Part shown: one piece after another, positions 40,084 through 41,537 of the stretch
Layout of the letters: each line of letters opens with the position of its first letter
Position numbering within the stretch: the first letter of the stretch is position 1
Assembly (NCBI GenBank): GCA_041674345.1
Contig: JBAYVY010000001.1
Span: 1 to 41,537, forward strand
Length of the DNA stretch: 41,537 nt
Direction: 5' to 3'
DNA from: JBAYVY01 sp041674345
Lineage (GTDB): Bacteria > Planctomycetota > Phycisphaerae > Phycisphaerales > Zrk34
Made by a program: the position numbers and the translations under genes
Notes under the pieces: generated by a model
Seen by the model: only the letters and a program-made list of their open reading frames with translations
Told to the model about the DNA's origin: nothing
Databases searched by the model: none

Positions 40084-41046
40084 TCAGTTCCCCGGTGTCA
40101 GCGGTTTGGGTGGCGGCCCCGCCACCCCCAGTTGATCCCACGCCGATCCGATCTCGTCCACCATCCGGTACACCGCCTGGTAATCCTCGATCCGGCAGGG
40201 CGCGAAACCCTTCGATCCGAACGCCTTCAACGCCGCCCGGCCCCGCTCGTCCTGATCCATCTTCAGCAGCGTTTCCCGCAGCGCCCGCATCTGATCGGCC
40301 GGCATGTCGCCGCTGACGATCAGCCCGTTGTCCGGCACCTGGTCGCTGGTCGCCAATCGACGAATCCGCACCTCCGGGTGTTCCGTCAGGTACGCATCCA
40401 GCCGCAGGTTTTTCACCGCCCCGGCATCGACGGTTCCCGCGATCACTTCGTTAATCACATCGTCGTGTGTGCCGACCCATCTGAAAATCGGTCGCTTCAC
40501 ATCGGTCAGCATGTCGTTCCGGTGAAACAGGTAAATCGGAAACAGGTTGCCCGCCGTGGTCGTCCGCACCAGCGCGATCGATCGGCCGGCCAGTCCCGCG
40601 ATATCGCTGATCGGCGAATCATCGCGCACGATGATGACCCCGGCGTAGGTCGATACGCCGTCCGGATGCGCCGGCTTGGCCAACACCACCGTGCCCAGCC
40701 GCTCATATGCCAGCACCGCGAGCATCGACCCGACGAACGCGCCTTCGATGTGCTTCTGCGCGAACTCGTCCAGCACGCTCTGGTAGGTGTTCAAACTGAC
40801 CAGTTCGACGGGGCGATTCAGATGCTCCGCCAGGTCGTCCGCCAGCGACTGGTAACGCTGGCGTTGCGCGAAAATGTTGCGTTCGGGGATCAGCGCCAGT
40901 CGCAGCGGGGTGGCGTTCGTCGCCGGGCCGGTTTGGACCGGCGGCGGCCCTTGCCCGTCCGTACCCGACTTGTACGCGGCACAGATGAACATGCCGACCA
41001 CCACCAGCACCAGCATCGCCGACAGAATGATCGCCGTCATACGCAT
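40084..41046 (-). CDS. PhnD-like periplasmic substrate-binding protein
   Basis: 320 residues with an N-terminal membrane anchor or uncleaved signal (IILSAMLVLVVVGMFICAA). The remainder is a type II periplasmic binding fold of the phosphate/phosphite/phosphonate (PhnD) group: LRLALIPERNIFAQRQRY, VELVSLNTYQSVLDEFAQ, IEGAFVGSMLAVLAYERLG, GLAGRSIALVRTTTAGNLFP, and VIAGTVDAGAVKNLRLDAYL. There is no ABC permease or ATPase nearby; instead two sensory proteins follow in the same operon (gap of two bases to the next), so I infer that it serves as the ligand-sensing module of the kinase system. The ligand is likely an oxyanion, unknown. Confidence 0.8.
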   Translation of the reverse strand: MRMTAIILSAMLVLVVVGMFICAAYKSGTDGQGPPPVQTGPATNATPLRLALIPERNIFAQRQRYQSLADDLAEHLNRPVELVSLNTYQSVLDEFAQKHIEGAFVGSMLAVLAYERLGTVVLAKPAHPDGVSTYAGVIIVRDDSPISDIAGLAGRSIALVRTTTAGNLFPIYLFHRNDMLTDVKRPIFRWVGTHDDVINEVIAGTVDAGAVKNLRLDAYLTEHPEVRIRRLATSDQVPDNGLIVSGDMPADQMRALRETLLKMDQDERGRAALKAFGSKGFAPCRIEDYQAVYRMVDEIGSAWDQLGVAGPPPKPLTPGN

Positions 41047-41253
41047 CGCGGTTTTCCCAGCAGAATCACGTCACCAAACCGGATAACATGATTCAGCATA
41101 CAAACCGCGGGCCGAAAGATATACCCGCACTTCGACGATGACCGCCGCGATTCGGTTATCACTCGTAAGAAAAAAACGCCCTCCGCATTGCCGCTTGCGG
41201 CTTAACACCCGCAAAACCCCTCTAAACGCCTCAAAAACCCCCTGTTCTCCTTT

Positions 41254-41269
41254 TGGCACGCCGATTGAT
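41254..41269 (+). promoter_or_regulatory. Possible sigma-54-like element before the radical SAM gene
   Basis: TGGCACGCCGATTGAT carries an exact TGGCACG -24 box; the -12 box reads TTGAT rather than TTGCT, so the match is incomplete. The 26 bases to the start codon are within the usual range. A GCCGC/GCGGC hairpin of the type found after ispE lies just upstream (41191-41205). Confidence 0.3.
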
Positions 41270-41294
41270 AGAATCCATCCGGGAGCCACACGCC

Positions 41295-41537
41295 ATGAAC
41301 CACCCGCACACGATCAACGCCACGAACCCCGCCCCCCCAACGCCGCCGCTGCGACTGCTGTTCTGGGAGACCACCGCCGCGTGCAATCTCGCCTGCGTCC
41401 ACTGCCGCCGGCTCGATGTCTCGGCCAAACTCTGCAAAGACGATCTGACCACCGAACAGGCGTTGACCATGATTCGCTCCCTGCCGCAAACAGGCCGGCC
41501 CATCCTTGTCTTCTCCGGCGGCGAACCGCTCATGCGA
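41295..41537 (+). CDS. Radical SAM protein, AhbD/NirJ-like (cut by window end)
   Basis: The first 81 codons of a gene that continues past the window. A Pro/Asn-rich start is followed by LRLLFWETTAACNLACVHCR, which carries the CX3CX2C cluster of radical SAM enzymes, and by PILVFSGGEPLMR, the GGEP motif that contacts S-adenosylmethionine. The WETTXACNLXCXHCR pattern is typical of haem b synthase AhbD and NirJ relatives (alternative haem route from sirohaem), but related peptide-modifying enzymes also share it. If AhbD, it would supply haem for the nearby cytochromes. Start ATG at 41295 is chosen by the motif position. Confidence 0.8.
   Translation, partial: MNHPHTINATNPAPPTPPLRLLFWETTAACNLACVHCRRLDVSAKLCKDDLTTEQALTMIRSLPQTGRPILVFSGGEPLMR

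Noticed and set aside
40084..41046. Phosphonate ABC transporter
   Set aside because: Only the binding protein is present; neighbours are sensory proteins, not permease or ATPase.

Overview
The window looks like chromosomal DNA of a GC-rich planctomycete, probably of the Phycisphaerae type. This is inferred from gene style (scattered complex I genes, a UvrC without its C-terminal HhH domain, a DksA-like protein with a degenerate zinc finger, an AraC/phytanoyl-CoA dioxygenase pair, abundant multihaem cytochromes); no rRNA or other decisive marker is present. Genes lie on both strands in short units, and many intergenic gaps carry repeats.

Layout. 1-4.2 kb: a small membrane protein and a HEAT-repeat protein (minus), a YkgJ-type cysteine-cluster protein (plus), an AT-rich two-helix membrane protein, and a decayed HEPN/MNT toxin-antitoxin pair. 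4.3-12.2 kb: universal stress protein, deoC, nuoA, tyrS, rmuC, a secreted phosphodiesterase/phosphatase, ispE, serine acetyltransferase. 12.2-19.6 kb: a candidate structured RNA, a small lipoprotein, an EEP-fold hydrolase, a PilZ-like protein, a PhyH/AraC divergent pair, a metallo-beta-lactamase hydrolase and nuoG. 20.1-23.3 kb: a three-gene proton-translocating transhydrogenase (pntAA-pntAB-pntB). 23.6-29.2 kb: a large secreted TPR protein, a DksA-like protein, lspA and a short uvrC. 29.4-37.2 kb: a five-gene minus-strand operon with four multihaem c-type cytochromes, including a cytochrome c/cytochrome b fusion with the architecture of Geobacter CbcL, an NapC/NirT-anchored cytochrome, two paralogous 13-CXXCH cytochromes and a thioredoxin-fold/TPR protein. 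37.6-41.5 kb: a sensory operon (PhnD-like binding protein, HAMP protein with a bare HisKA-like segment, complete histidine kinase), then the start of a radical SAM gene of the AhbD/NirJ type.

How parts fit: the cytochrome operon reads as a quinol-oxidising inner-membrane module feeding periplasmic or surface cytochromes. Transhydrogenase and the complex I subunits belong to the same respiratory economy, and the radical SAM gene may supply haem by the sirohaem route. A sigma-54-like -24/-12 element precedes the cytochrome operon and a weaker one precedes the radical SAM gene.

The most unusual signal is repetitive DNA. (1) A 26-bp palindrome (GGCGGGGGCAAT arm type) occurs five times, four inside coding sequence and one supplying the stop codons of two convergent genes; in ispE it adds about 12 residues next to a conserved motif, much like the palindromic elements of Rickettsia genes. 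(2) Related CCCCCGGAAGC units sit in deoC, the cytochrome b/c gene and elsewhere. (3) At least eight unrelated 'word' families build intergenic inverted repeats whose arms are themselves tandem arrays of 7-11-bp words. (4) Two REP-like hairpin families are also present.
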